Part shown: positions 36,527-44,516 of the stretch, in pieces
Layout of the letters: each line of letters begins with the position of its first letter
Numbering within the stretch: the first letter of the stretch is position 1
Origin: Sphingobacteriales bacterium
GTDB taxonomy: Bacteria; Bacteroidota; Bacteroidia; Sphingobacteriales; Sphingobacteriaceae
Reading direction: 5' to 3'
DNA: 47,785 bases
Assembly: GCA_014763615.1 (NCBI GenBank)
Contig: JACXVB010000020.1
Span: forward strand, 1-47,785
The notes under the pieces: generated by a model
Told to the model about the DNA's origin: nothing
Seen by the model: only the letters and a program-made list of their open reading frames with translations
Database searches by the model: none
Made by a program: the position numbers and the translations under genes

Positions 36527-37405
36527 ATGACCAAATATCTCAGGCAATCGTTAGATTTCCTCATTTTTAGCAATATTTTTATCTCACTTGGTGCTGCTGC
36601 GCAAGGTTTGGTGACCTATCATTTGTTAGATTTAAAGCCTTCAGGTTTGGTATTAGGCTTTCTTTTTTTTTCTACTTTACTCACCTATAACTTTAGCATT
36701 CTCATTCAAAAACCCTCTGAAAAACAAAAGAAAGCTTATAAAAGAGTGAATTGGATTTTTAGCCATTACAGATTAAATGTGAGTATTACTTTAATTGCTA
36801 TTTTGGCTTTAATCGCATTATTTTTTCTATTGTCCTTTGGTGCGCAAATTTTAATTGTTTTCCTCGGAATTTTGTCCATTGGTTATGCGTTGCCACTTTT
36901 TTCTGTTGGAAAAAGACGCTTTGGTTTGCGCAATATCCCAGGTTTAAAATTATTTCTAATTGCTCTGGTTTGGGCTTTAAGTTCGGTTGTGTTGCCAGTG
37001 ATAGAATATCAAAAAAATCATGTATCAATCGTTTCTCATCAGGATTTAATCATTTTGCTGGCAAAGCGATTTTTATTCATCGTAGCCATCACTATCCCTT
37101 TTGATATTCGGGATATGTTTCAGGATAAATCCTATAATTTAAAAACTATTCCGACGGTTTTTGGAGAGAAAAATGCTTATTTATTCTGCCAAATGATGTT
37201 GGTGAGTTCTCTTGGATTATTGTTTCTTTTTAGAGGAAATGGCTTTAATGCGGATTTTTTTGCTTTGGCCATCACCATCATTTTAACAGGATGGTTGATT
37301 TTTAAATCAAAATGGGAGAAAAACGAGTATTACTATTTTTTCTTTTTGGATGGAACGCTCATTCTGCAATTTGTGATGCTATTTTTGTTTAATTTTATTT
37401 GGTGA
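36527..37405 (+). CDS. UbiA-like prenyltransferase family membrane protein
   Basis: A 292-residue protein with about eight or nine membrane helices. The second Asp motif of UbiA enzymes is intact (FDIRDMFQDKSYNLKTIPTVFG split over 192-212, with Asp193, Asp196 and Asp200). The first motif, normally NDxxDxxxD, is not recognisable around 48-64. It may be a divergent or inactive member. The stop overlaps the MOSC gene start by 4 bases (GTGA), so the two are coupled. Confidence 0.75.
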   Translation: MTKYLRQSLDFLIFSNIFISLGAAAQGLVTYHLLDLKPSGLVLGFLFFSTLLTYNFSILIQKPSEKQKKAYKRVNWIFSHYRLNVSITLIAILALIALFFLLSFGAQILIVFLGILSIGYALPLFSVGKRRFGLRNIPGLKLFLIALVWALSSVVLPVIEYQKNHVSIVSHQDLIILLAKRFLFIVAITIPFDIRDMFQDKSYNLKTIPTVFGEKNAYLFCQMMLVSSLGLLFLFRGNGFNADFFALAITIILTGWLIFKSKWEKNEYYYFFFLDGTLILQFVMLFLFNFIW

Positions 37406-38067
37406 GCAAAGACATTCAAATATTATCCATCAATATTCGGGGTGAGGCCGAAACTTTAGTCGCTGATCATCAATCTGCAAAAACGGCTTACCGAAAAAAT
37501 CCTATTGAAAAGGAGGATATTTATCTTACCGAAACAGGTTTTGAAGGGGATATGGTGCAAGATAAAAAGCATCATGGTGGGAATGATAAAGCCATTTGTT
37601 GCTACAATGCAGATCGTTTTGCCTATTGGAAGCAAGAATTAGGCTTTGATTTAGGTTTTTCTGCCTTCGGCGAAAATTTGACTTTGTGCGGCGAAAACGC
37701 TTTGGAAGAAAATGTATTTATTGGGGATCGATATCAACTAGGAGAAGCCATTGTGGAAGTTTCTGAACCTCGTGGACCATGTTACATGATTGGTATCCGA
37801 TATAATTTTAAAAAGTTTCCTCTGCTTTGTCAACAAACTGGCTATACTGGATTTTATCTCAGAACCATCAAAGAAGGTATCGTTAAAAAAACAGACCAAC
37901 TCATTCATCTTTCGTCTCATCCAGAGAAAATATCGATAATTCATGTTAACCAAATTCGTTACCATGATTTTAAAAATAAAGCCGAGTTAGAAAGATTGGT
38001 TAATCTTAAAGAGCTCACCTTAGAGTGGAGAGAGAAATTAGAAGTTTTATTAAGAAAGCTTAAATAG
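37402..38067 (+). CDS. MOSC-domain protein (YiiM-like)
   Basis: A 221-residue MOSC protein. Conserved features are GFEGDMVQDKKHHGGNDKAICCYN, the GENLTL segment and the Cys in EPRGPCYMIG that would bind molybdenum. YiiM/YcbX-type MOSC proteins are molybdoenzymes that reduce N-hydroxylated bases. I choose the GTG at 37402 because it makes the usual GTGA overlap with the preceding stop; a TTG at 37399 also exists. It ends 3 bases before the convergent lnt. Confidence 0.88.
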   Translation: MSKDIQILSINIRGEAETLVADHQSAKTAYRKNPIEKEDIYLTETGFEGDMVQDKKHHGGNDKAICCYNADRFAYWKQELGFDLGFSAFGENLTLCGENALEENVFIGDRYQLGEAIVEVSEPRGPCYMIGIRYNFKKFPLLCQQTGYTGFYLRTIKEGIVKKTDQLIHLSSHPEKISIIHVNQIRYHDFKNKAELERLVNLKELTLEWREKLEVLLRKLK

Positions 38068-38070
38068 CAC

Positions 38071-39711
38071 TTAAACAGTTTCCTTTTTCTTTTTAAATCC
38101 TATAAAAATCAGATATAAAATCCCCAAACTTCCTATCAAAATAAAAGGATAAACAATCACATCTGGATGTGCGGTATAAAAAGTAATTTCAGAATTAAGG
38201 TTGATATCTTGTTTAATTACCGCTTCTTTCCACCAACTGGTTTTTTGTACAATATCACCACGCTCATTTATAAATGCCGAAATTCCGGTATTTGCCGAGC
38301 GAGCCACCCAGCGGCGATTTTCTATCGCTCTTAAGGTAGCATAATCTAAATGTTGATCTTTACCTGAAGTATTTCCCCACCAACCATCGTTGGTGATAAT
38401 CGCGATAAATTGTGCACCTTTTTCAACGGAACGAGCTATCCAATCTCCCCAGATAGACTCATAGCAAACTACTGGAACTGCTCCAATTCCACTTGAAGCA
38501 TATAAATTACTCGGTTCTTTTTGCGATCCATATCCGCCTGTAGTGCCTCCAAATTTCTCTAATAAAGGATTTAAAACCCTTAAAACAATCGGAAAAGGCA
38601 TTTTTTCTACGCCAGGAACCAATTTTGATTTGTGATAAAATTGGAGTTTAGAAGTATTATCAATAGCCACCGCAGCATTAAAGCTATCCCACCAAAAATT
38701 ATTTTCTTTACTAAATCTAGCGGTAGGCGTTTTTTGATATTGATAGGTGAGATAAGTCTCTGCTCCAGTTATTACTGTCGCGTTTCTGAAGCTATCCAAC
38801 ATGTTTTGAACAGCTTTGTAAGCGGGAGAAAATCTAAAAGTATTTTCATCTTGTAACCCCACTAAAGCCGTTTCTGGCCAAATGAAAAACTCGGTATTTA
38901 CCTGACCTTTTTCTTCACTCAGTTGAATCAATTTTTGAGTTTGCTGTTGCGGAGTGAACACAAAATTCTTTCCATAAGGGTCAATATTGGGTTGCACCAC
39001 CACCACATTTGATGGATTTACGTCTTCTACATAGGTGCTATACACAAGCACAGAAATGGTGATTGGGACAAAAATCCAAAGGGCAAAGGCTGAAAATAAA
39101 CCGATGGTATATTTCTTTCTATCTACTCCTGTTGATTTTTGAGTTTGCAAATTCATCCACAATCTGAAGATGAGGATATTGCTTACCAAAATCCAGAAAG
39201 TACCACCGTAAACTCCAGTATATTCGTACCATTGTATCAATTGAGGGGTAGTAGCAAAACCATTTCCTAAAGTCATCCAAGGGAATTTTAAATCCCAAGT
39301 TTGGTGTAAATATTCGTAACTGATCCAAAAGCCAATCAAGCTGACGTCAGCCATCCAAGGTTTGGTCTTTCTAGCAACTTTTCGGTACAACCAAAAACTT
39401 AAAGTCATTAAGAAAGCGCCTAAACCAAATGGAATAAAGGATAATAATACCGCAGCAAAAGTTGGCATCACAGCATTTAAAGAGTTAAAAACCCAATAAA
39501 TAGAAGCCGTATTCCAAATCAAAAAGCATAAACCTGCGGTGAGAAAAATCAATTTTCCTTTCTTCTTTCTATCAGATTGCTCGATTTCTTCTAGAGCAAT
39601 CATCAAAGGAAGAAAAGCGACGAGTAAGAAAGGCGAGGTGTAAGGGATGGGTGGCCATGCAAACCACAATAAAAATGCTGAAAAAAGGGCTAACCAAATA
39701 TGTCGCTTCAT
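38071..39711 (-). CDS. lnt: Apolipoprotein N-acyltransferase
   Basis: Adds the third acyl chain to bacterial lipoproteins at the inner membrane. The 546-residue protein has about seven membrane helices in the first 220 residues and a carbon-nitrogen hydrolase domain with the triad visible as Glu in IWPETAL, Lys in HKSKLVPG and Cys in VVCYESIWG. The C-terminus has a last helix and a KKKKE tail. It overlaps rsmI by 4 bases and is the second gene of that unit. Confidence 0.96.
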   Translation of the reverse strand: MKRHIWLALFSAFLLWFAWPPIPYTSPFLLVAFLPLMIALEEIEQSDRKKKGKLIFLTAGLCFLIWNTASIYWVFNSLNAVMPTFAAVLLSFIPFGLGAFLMTLSFWLYRKVARKTKPWMADVSLIGFWISYEYLHQTWDLKFPWMTLGNGFATTPQLIQWYEYTGVYGGTFWILVSNILIFRLWMNLQTQKSTGVDRKKYTIGLFSAFALWIFVPITISVLVYSTYVEDVNPSNVVVVQPNIDPYGKNFVFTPQQQTQKLIQLSEEKGQVNTEFFIWPETALVGLQDENTFRFSPAYKAVQNMLDSFRNATVITGAETYLTYQYQKTPTARFSKENNFWWDSFNAAVAIDNTSKLQFYHKSKLVPGVEKMPFPIVLRVLNPLLEKFGGTTGGYGSQKEPSNLYASSGIGAVPVVCYESIWGDWIARSVEKGAQFIAIITNDGWWGNTSGKDQHLDYATLRAIENRRWVARSANTGISAFINERGDIVQKTSWWKEAVIKQDINLNSEITFYTAHPDVIVYPFILIGSLGILYLIFIGFKKKKETV

Positions 39712-40442
39712 TTTTTATAATATTTATCTTCTTTTTTTGAGGGGTTTGCTGTTGCTCCAGCTAACACAACTACAAATTCGCCTTTTAAGGTGTTTTCCTC
39801 AAAATGATTCTTAACTTCTATTAACGTTCCACGAATGTTTTCTTCAAACATTTTGGTGAGTTCTCTGGATATTGCAGCGGGTCTATCCGCACCAAAATGT
39901 TCAATCAATTCATCCAAAAATTTCAATAATCGATGAGGGGATTCATAAAAAATCATGGTTCTACTTTCTGATGAAAGTTCTTTCAGTCGGGTTTGCCTAC
40001 CTTTTTTTACAGGCAAGAAACCTTCAAAGGTAAATCGATCATTCGGTAAGCCAGAGTTCACCAAAGCCGGAACAAAAGCGGTAGCACCCGGCAAACATTC
40101 TACAGCTAAATCATTTTTCAAGACCTCCCGAACCAATAAAAATCCAGGGTCAGAAATGGCTGGAGTGCCAGCATCAGAAATTAAAGCAATGTTCTGGCCT
40201 TCTTTTAAGAATTTAATAATCTCGGCAACAGCTTTATGTTCATTATGTTGATGATGCGCATATACCTTCTGATTTATTTCAAAATGCTTGAGCAATGGTG
40301 CAGAAGTGCGGGTGTCTTCGGCTAAAATCAAATCTACCTCTTTTAATATCCTCAAAGCTCTAAAAGTGATATCTTCTAAATTACCAATTGGAGTTGGAAC
40401 AAGGTATAATTTGCCGCTCATTTGCTCAATAAATTCTGCCAT
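39708..40442 (-). CDS. rsmI: 16S rRNA 2'-O-methyltransferase RsmI
   Basis: Methylates 16S rRNA C1402. The 244-residue SAM-dependent enzyme shows LYLVPTPIGNLEDITFRALRIL, AEDTRTSAPLLKHF, ALISDAGTPAISDPGFLLV and LPGATAFVPALVNSGLPNDRF split along its N-terminal half, the classical tetrapyrrole-methylase-fold signature of RsmI. Length is normal. The stop overlaps the lnt start. Confidence 0.97.
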   Translation of the reverse strand: MAEFIEQMSGKLYLVPTPIGNLEDITFRALRILKEVDLILAEDTRTSAPLLKHFEINQKVYAHHQHNEHKAVAEIIKFLKEGQNIALISDAGTPAISDPGFLLVREVLKNDLAVECLPGATAFVPALVNSGLPNDRFTFEGFLPVKKGRQTRLKELSSESRTMIFYESPHRLLKFLDELIEHFGADRPAAISRELTKMFEENIRGTLIEVKNHFEENTLKGEFVVVLAGATANPSKKEDKYYKK

Positions 40443-40489
40443 CTTCTAATTTTTCAGATGCTCAATACGCAATACTAACTACGCAATAC

Positions 40490-40497
40490 TATATTTG
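40490..40497 (+). promoter_or_regulatory. Candidate serS -7 box TATATTTG
   Basis: A perfect TAnnTTTG 17 bases before the serS ATG. No TTG lies at the right distance upstream. The sequence around it is an imperfect repeat of ACGCAATACTA. Support is moderate. Confidence 0.4.
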
Positions 40498-40513
40498 TAA
40501 AAATTTTAAAAAG

Positions 40514-41785
40514 ATGCTGCAAGTTAGTTATATCCGCGAAAATAAAGAGGAAGTTTTAAAACGTTTAAGTGTAAAGAATTTCAATCAGCCTGAGTTGGTA
40601 GAAGAAATTATTCATTTGGATGATTTACGTAAAAGTACTCAAGCACAAGCGGATGATTTGTTAGCAAAATCTAATGCTGCGGCTAAGCAAATTGGTGAGT
40701 TGATGCGGACGGGCAAAAAGGATGAAGCGGAAACGATTAAAGCAGAGACTTCTAAATCAAAAGAAGACATCAAAAAATTACAAGCAGATTTAAGTGGAAT
40801 TGAGCATGAATTGCAGCAAAAATTAGTTCAATTACCTAATCTACCACATGATAGTGTTCCGAAAGGGAAAACTCCAGAAGAAAATGAAGTGGTTTTAAGT
40901 TTTGGAGAGTTGCCAAAATTACCTGAGCCAGCATTGCCTCATTGGGAATTAGCGGCTAAATACAATTTAATTGATTTTGAGTTAGGTGTTAAAATTGCGG
41001 GGGCAGGTTTTCCTGTTTACAAAGGAAAGGGAGCAAAATTACAAAGAGCATTAATCAATTTCTTTTTAGCTGAGGCTGATCAAGCAGGATATGAGGAAAT
41101 GATGGTGCCACATTTGGTAAATGAAGATTCTGGTTTTGGAACCGGGCAGTTGCCTGATAAGGAAGGGCAGATGTATCATGTGGGTTTAGATAATTTGTAT
41201 CTGATTCCAACAGCCGAAGTTCCAGTAACCAATTTATACCGTGATGTGATTTTGAAAGAAGAAGACTTACCTATTAAAAATTGTGGCTATACACCATGCT
41301 TCCGCCGTGAGGCAGGTTCTTATGGAGCTCATGTGAGGGGATTAAATCGTTTGCATCAATTTGATAAAGTGGAAATTGTGCAAGTGGTTCATCCCGATCA
41401 TTCTTATGAAGTTTTAGAGCAAATGAGCAGTCATGTACAAAGCTTATTACAAAAATTAGGTTTACCATACAGAGTGTTAAGATTATGCGGTGGCGATATG
41501 AGTTTCACTTCTGCCTTAACTTACGATATGGAGGTTTTTAGTGCAGCTCAAGAGCGTTGGTTAGAAGTATCTTCGGTATCAAACTTCGAGACTTTCCAAA
41601 GTAACCGATTAAAATTGCGTTTTAAAGGAAAAGAAGGAAAAACCCAGTTGCCACATACTTTAAACGGAAGTGCTTTGGCTTTACCGAGAATTTTAGCTTC
41701 GATTTTAGAGAATTACCAAACCGCTGACGGAATTAAAGTTCCGGATTGTTTAGTGCCTTATACTGGTTTTGATTTTATTGGGTAG
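40514..41785 (+). CDS. serS: Seryl-tRNA synthetase
   Basis: Charges tRNA-Ser. The 423-residue protein has the N-terminal coiled-coil arm (KSTQAQADDLLAKSNAA to about residue 105), then the class II core: motif 2 FRREAGSYGAHVRGLNRLHQ split at 278-300, and motif 3 LNGSALALPRILASILENYQ near 395. All are intact. A T-box leader is not seen in the upstream 70 bases, as expected for Bacteroidota. Confidence 0.98.
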   Translation: MLQVSYIRENKEEVLKRLSVKNFNQPELVEEIIHLDDLRKSTQAQADDLLAKSNAAAKQIGELMRTGKKDEAETIKAETSKSKEDIKKLQADLSGIEHELQQKLVQLPNLPHDSVPKGKTPEENEVVLSFGELPKLPEPALPHWELAAKYNLIDFELGVKIAGAGFPVYKGKGAKLQRALINFFLAEADQAGYEEMMVPHLVNEDSGFGTGQLPDKEGQMYHVGLDNLYLIPTAEVPVTNLYRDVILKEEDLPIKNCGYTPCFRREAGSYGAHVRGLNRLHQFDKVEIVQVVHPDHSYEVLEQMSSHVQSLLQKLGLPYRVLRLCGGDMSFTSALTYDMEVFSAAQERWLEVSSVSNFETFQSNRLKLRFKGKEGKTQLPHTLNGSALALPRILASILENYQTADGIKVPDCLVPYTGFDFIG

Positions 41786-41793
41786 AAATTTAA

Positions 41794-41819
41794 GTAAAAA
41801 GTAAAAAGTAAAAAGTTTC
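41794..41819. repeat. AAGTAAAAAG tandem simple repeat
   Basis: Three or more tandem copies of AGTAAAA fill the gap between serS and the convergent gene at 41825. It belongs to the same simple-repeat vocabulary as 8588-8632, 31627-31655 and 32879-32890. Confidence 0.5.
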
Positions 41820-41824
41820 TAGAA

Positions 41825-42877
41825 TTAAAACTCTATATGTTCCATACAGGCAATGATGTGCGCATTCACCATTTTGCCCATGTGTCTGATGTCTAGAAAT
41901 CTTCGGCTTTTGTGGTAAGCAGCCAATTCTTTACCCAAAGCTATGGTTTTTTCTATCGGAGCAATTTCATGAGTTAGAGAAGCTTCAAAAAGGTCTTTTA
42001 ATCTATAACGACCTAATTTTATTCTTTGATTAATGATACTGCGTTCTTCTTGCTGATATTGACGCATGGTCTTCTCATTGATGGTTTCCATCCCTAAAAA
42101 AACTAAATTGTTGTTTTCTTTAAAGTATTGAGGCATGTATAAGCGCAATTTACCTTCGTAAGATTGCTGATCAAAATCAATAGCTCTGATACGATATTGG
42201 TTGCCTTCAATATCTGGGGTGATATCTACCACAAAATTGTAAGAGCGCATATCACCTAACAAACGCACAAAACAACGCTCGTTAAATTTCACAAATTCTT
42301 TACTGATTCTAATTTGATTAAACTTTACGGTATCAATGTATTCATTCACAAAAACATCTCCAGGCAAACCTGGAATATGCTCTTCAATTAAGGTATCATC
42401 ATCCGTCAGGTAACCAATTCGGTTAGGGGAAAGGGTATGCTCTAGCTCTAAACCATAAATGCGAGAAGCGTCGGCTCGTTTCACATAGAAATGGTCGTAA
42501 TTATCATTTAAACGATTGATAATCCTAACCCTGAAAGGTTTAGAGTTTCCAAAAGAACAATAATCAATTCTAGAAACCGAAAGATGATCCATCACCTCCA
42601 ATCTTCCAGAAGCATGCATCAAAGCATAAATATATTTTAGGCCAGGATACAATTCTTGCATTTCGGCTTCATCATAGTAAACTGTTTGCCATAAAGTATC
42701 TTTTCCGTTTTTGTCTAAAAGAGGGGTGGCGAGGTTAAAGCGCAACATGTCTGAGTATTGCACAGGCAGTTTCATTTCTCTTTCATATTTAACCAGATAG
42801 GCTCTTAACGAGGCGTGTACCGGATAAAATATTTTCTTTTTAGAAGGGACATCATTTCGAGTTTCGATCATATCCAA
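41825..42877 (-). CDS. Unassigned protein with protein-kinase-like sequence marks
   Basis: A 350-residue cytoplasmic protein of no family I recognise. In order it shows FYVKR (Lys133, like the beta3 Lys), TLIEEHIPGLPG (hinge-like, Glu165-166), LLGDMRSYN (Asp209 and Asn214, a D-x4-N catalytic-loop spacing) and RAIDFDQ (Asp234, in the DFG position, 20 residues after Asn214). This spacing is that of aminoglycoside-phosphotransferase or HipA-like kinases. The call is inference, not a match; HxD is replaced by GD. It is alone between the convergent serS and the SIMPL terminator. Confidence 0.45.
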   Translation of the reverse strand: MDMIETRNDVPSKKKIFYPVHASLRAYLVKYEREMKLPVQYSDMLRFNLATPLLDKNGKDTLWQTVYYDEAEMQELYPGLKYIYALMHASGRLEVMDHLSVSRIDYCSFGNSKPFRVRIINRLNDNYDHFYVKRADASRIYGLELEHTLSPNRIGYLTDDDTLIEEHIPGLPGDVFVNEYIDTVKFNQIRISKEFVKFNERCFVRLLGDMRSYNFVVDITPDIEGNQYRIRAIDFDQQSYEGKLRLYMPQYFKENNNLVFLGMETINEKTMRQYQQEERSIINQRIKLGRYRLKDLFEASLTHEIAPIEKTIALGKELAAYHKSRRFLDIRHMGKMVNAHIIACMEHIEF

Positions 42878-42901
42878 ATCTACAATTTAGGCTTCAAATG
42901 A

Positions 42902-42926
42902 AAAAGCCTCCGATTGTGGAGGCTTT
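42902..42926 (-). terminator. Terminator-like hairpin beside the SIMPL gene
   Basis: AAAGCCTCC pairs with GGAGGCTTT across a small loop, just 3 bases after the SIMPL stop on the minus strand. Confidence 0.8.
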
Positions 42927-42928
42927 CA

Positions 42929-43615
42929 TTATTTGATTTCAAACACAGCATTGATTTGTGCCGTGATTTTGATTTTTTTAAAATCAATGTCGGGCATGGT
43001 GGCATCTGCCGATTCTGATTTCATCATCATCGTTCTGTAAACAGGTTGAGGATAAGTGGTGTTTTCATTATCATGAATTTCTAAAGCGCCACCTAAATGT
43101 TCGCCAATGGCTTCTAACAAATATTTGGCTTTTTCTTGCGCTTGTTTGAGGGCTTTTATTTTCAACTCTTTTTTTAGTTCATCCTCTTTGGAGTAAGCAT
43201 AACGCTCAATATTGGTGTAAGCAATTCCTTTGGGATCAACAGCTGATAAAATCTCATTCAATTTATTCAGATTGCTCACTTTAATGCTGTACTGTTTTGA
43301 GGCCAAAAAGGCAGGGTCTTTTTTCTTTTGCCAATAATTGGTATAAGCACTAATGTTGTTGATCATGAAATCTTCTGGAGCAATTCCAGCTTTTAAAACC
43401 GCTTTTTGTAGTTGTGCCTCAAGCTGATCTATGCTCACCTTATTTCTGTTGTTTTCCATGAATTCCTTTAAAGAAATACCGATGTAAATTTCATCGGTAG
43501 TCACTTCTTGCTCTGCAGTTCCGTTAACTTCAATCTTCTTCTGAGGTGCTGTAGTTTGTGCGAGTACAGTAAAAGTACTTAAGGCTATTAATGTGCTTAA
43601 AATGATTTTTTTCAT
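42929..43615 (-). CDS. SIMPL-domain (DUF541) secreted protein
   Basis: A 228-residue periplasmic protein with a signal peptide (MKKIILSTLIALSTFTVLAQ, cut near 20) and the SIMPL/DUF541 features: IEVNGTAEQEVTTDEIYIGI, Y-rich KSKE-type helices (SKQYSIKVSNL) and a C-terminal KITAQINAVFEI. The family is of unclear role in envelope and oxidative-stress responses. It is a single gene with a terminator behind it. Confidence 0.9.
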   Translation of the reverse strand: MKKIILSTLIALSTFTVLAQTTAPQKKIEVNGTAEQEVTTDEIYIGISLKEFMENNRNKVSIDQLEAQLQKAVLKAGIAPEDFMINNISAYTNYWQKKKDPAFLASKQYSIKVSNLNKLNEILSAVDPKGIAYTNIERYAYSKEDELKKELKIKALKQAQEKAKYLLEAIGEHLGGALEIHDNENTTYPQPVYRTMMMKSESADATMPDIDFKKIKITAQINAVFEIK

Positions 43616-43686
43616 CTTGATATAATTTGTTGTTCTTCTCTATGATGAAATCATCGTACCAATTCCATAAAAAAAGAGTAAATTTT

Positions 43687-44154
43687 TTAATCTTTTATCG
43701 GTTCAAACTTCACAACGCTATGATTTACTGGCTTAATTGTTTTTAAATAAGCGAAAATAGCTTTTAAATCATCAGTTTTCATGTGGCTGTACATGGTCCA
43801 AGGCATTAAAGTTTGCATCTCTCTCAGGTGAATGGTTGGTGCTTTGTGGCTTGGATCGGCGTAAGCCTTAAAACGATTCACGAACATAGCTTCTGTCCAT
43901 CTTCCAATTCCAGTCACTTCATCTTGGGTAAGATTAGCCGAACGGACGGTGCCCATTGGCGTTGGAAAAACTCTGCCACCAGCAAAATCCATCCCCGGTA
44001 AGGGTTGACCTTTATCATCCACTGGCGTGTGGCAATCAGCACAAGCAGCTGCATTCACTAAATAAGCGCCATAAGCTAAGGTGTCGTTTTCTTCTTTTGG
44101 AATGGAGGTGAAATGTGCTTTTTGTGGGATGGTAGAAATACAAAAGCCCCACAT
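43687..44154 (-). CDS. Cytochrome c, probably 5'-truncated
   Basis: A 155-residue class-I-type cytochrome c with one haem site CADCH (38-42) and likely axial Met in LMPWTMYSHM near 115-122. The mature domain matches small diheme-partner or electron-carrier cytochromes. The N-terminus (MWGFCISTIPQKAHF) is not a signal peptide, and its ATG lies inside the hairpin at 44142-44168, right next to the tRNA-Asn 3' fragment. A periplasmic cytochrome needs a signal peptide, so the gene has probably lost its 5' end and is likely non-functional. Confidence 0.6.
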   Translation of the reverse strand: MWGFCISTIPQKAHFTSIPKEENDTLAYGAYLVNAAACADCHTPVDDKGQPLPGMDFAGGRVFPTPMGTVRSANLTQDEVTGIGRWTEAMFVNRFKAYADPSHKAPTIHLREMQTLMPWTMYSHMKTDDLKAIFAYLKTIKPVNHSVVKFEPIKD

Positions 44155-44168
44155 TTCTGTGGGGCTTT
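44142..44168 (-). terminator. Terminator-like hairpin next to the tRNA-Asn 3' fragment
   Basis: AAAGCCCCACA pairs perfectly with TGTGGGGCTTT across a GAAA loop (minus strand), followed by TTGTATTTC. On that strand it comes directly after the 19-bp copy of the tRNA-Asn end, so it looks like a tRNA terminator left at the island edge. It contains the ATG of the truncated cytochrome. Confidence 0.7.
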
Positions 44169-44187
44169 AGCTCCCGAAGCTGGGCTC
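44169..44187 (-). repeat. 19-bp copy of the tRNA-Asn 3' end (attachment-site-like)
   Basis: AGCTCCCGAAGCTGGGCTC is identical at 45736-45754, where it is the 3' end of the intact tRNA-Asn (T-arm half, acceptor stem and one base beyond). Only the 3' part of the tRNA is present here. Direct repeats of a tRNA 3' end are the hallmark of integration by tRNA-targeting recombinases. Confidence 0.8.
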
Positions 44188-44318
44188 TTTTATAAAAACA
44201 TTGTCGAAGATTTGTTTAAAATTTCAAAAATTGAGTTAAATATTTAAAAATGTTCAATTTGAGTTGATGATTTGTTGTAAGATGATTGTGGAATGTGAGG
44301 TTTTTAATAAAAAATTGG

Positions 44319-44516
44319 TTAGGACTTTTTCAATCCATCTTCAATTTTAATTTTAATATAATTTGCATCAATCCCTCCATATCCGCCTTTGATATGAGCG
44401 TATATTCCTTCTTCAAAGTATTCATTTTCTAGTTGATTAGAGAAAGCATTAATTAAGTAGTCTTTTAAGTGGATAGGTGCATTTTGCATTTGTTCTCCAT
44501 AATCATCAACATTTTC
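44319..44516 (-). pseudogene. In-frame 3' tail of the nucleotidyltransferase gene after a TGA
   Basis: Past the TGA at 44517-44519 the same frame stays open for 65 codons to a TAA at 44319-44321. The translated tail is protein-like (MQNAPIHLKDYLINAF, then EYFEEGIYAHIKGG) and continues the helical C-terminus expected after KDFEDLVYI in this nucleotidyltransferase family. The full gene would span 44319-45020 (233 codons). Either the gene is disrupted by a nonsense change or the base is a sequencing error. Confidence 0.65.

Noticed and set aside
44188-44318. Search for an integrase remnant in the left part of the island
   Set aside because: No convincing coding frame or recombinase motif is visible in these 131 bases.
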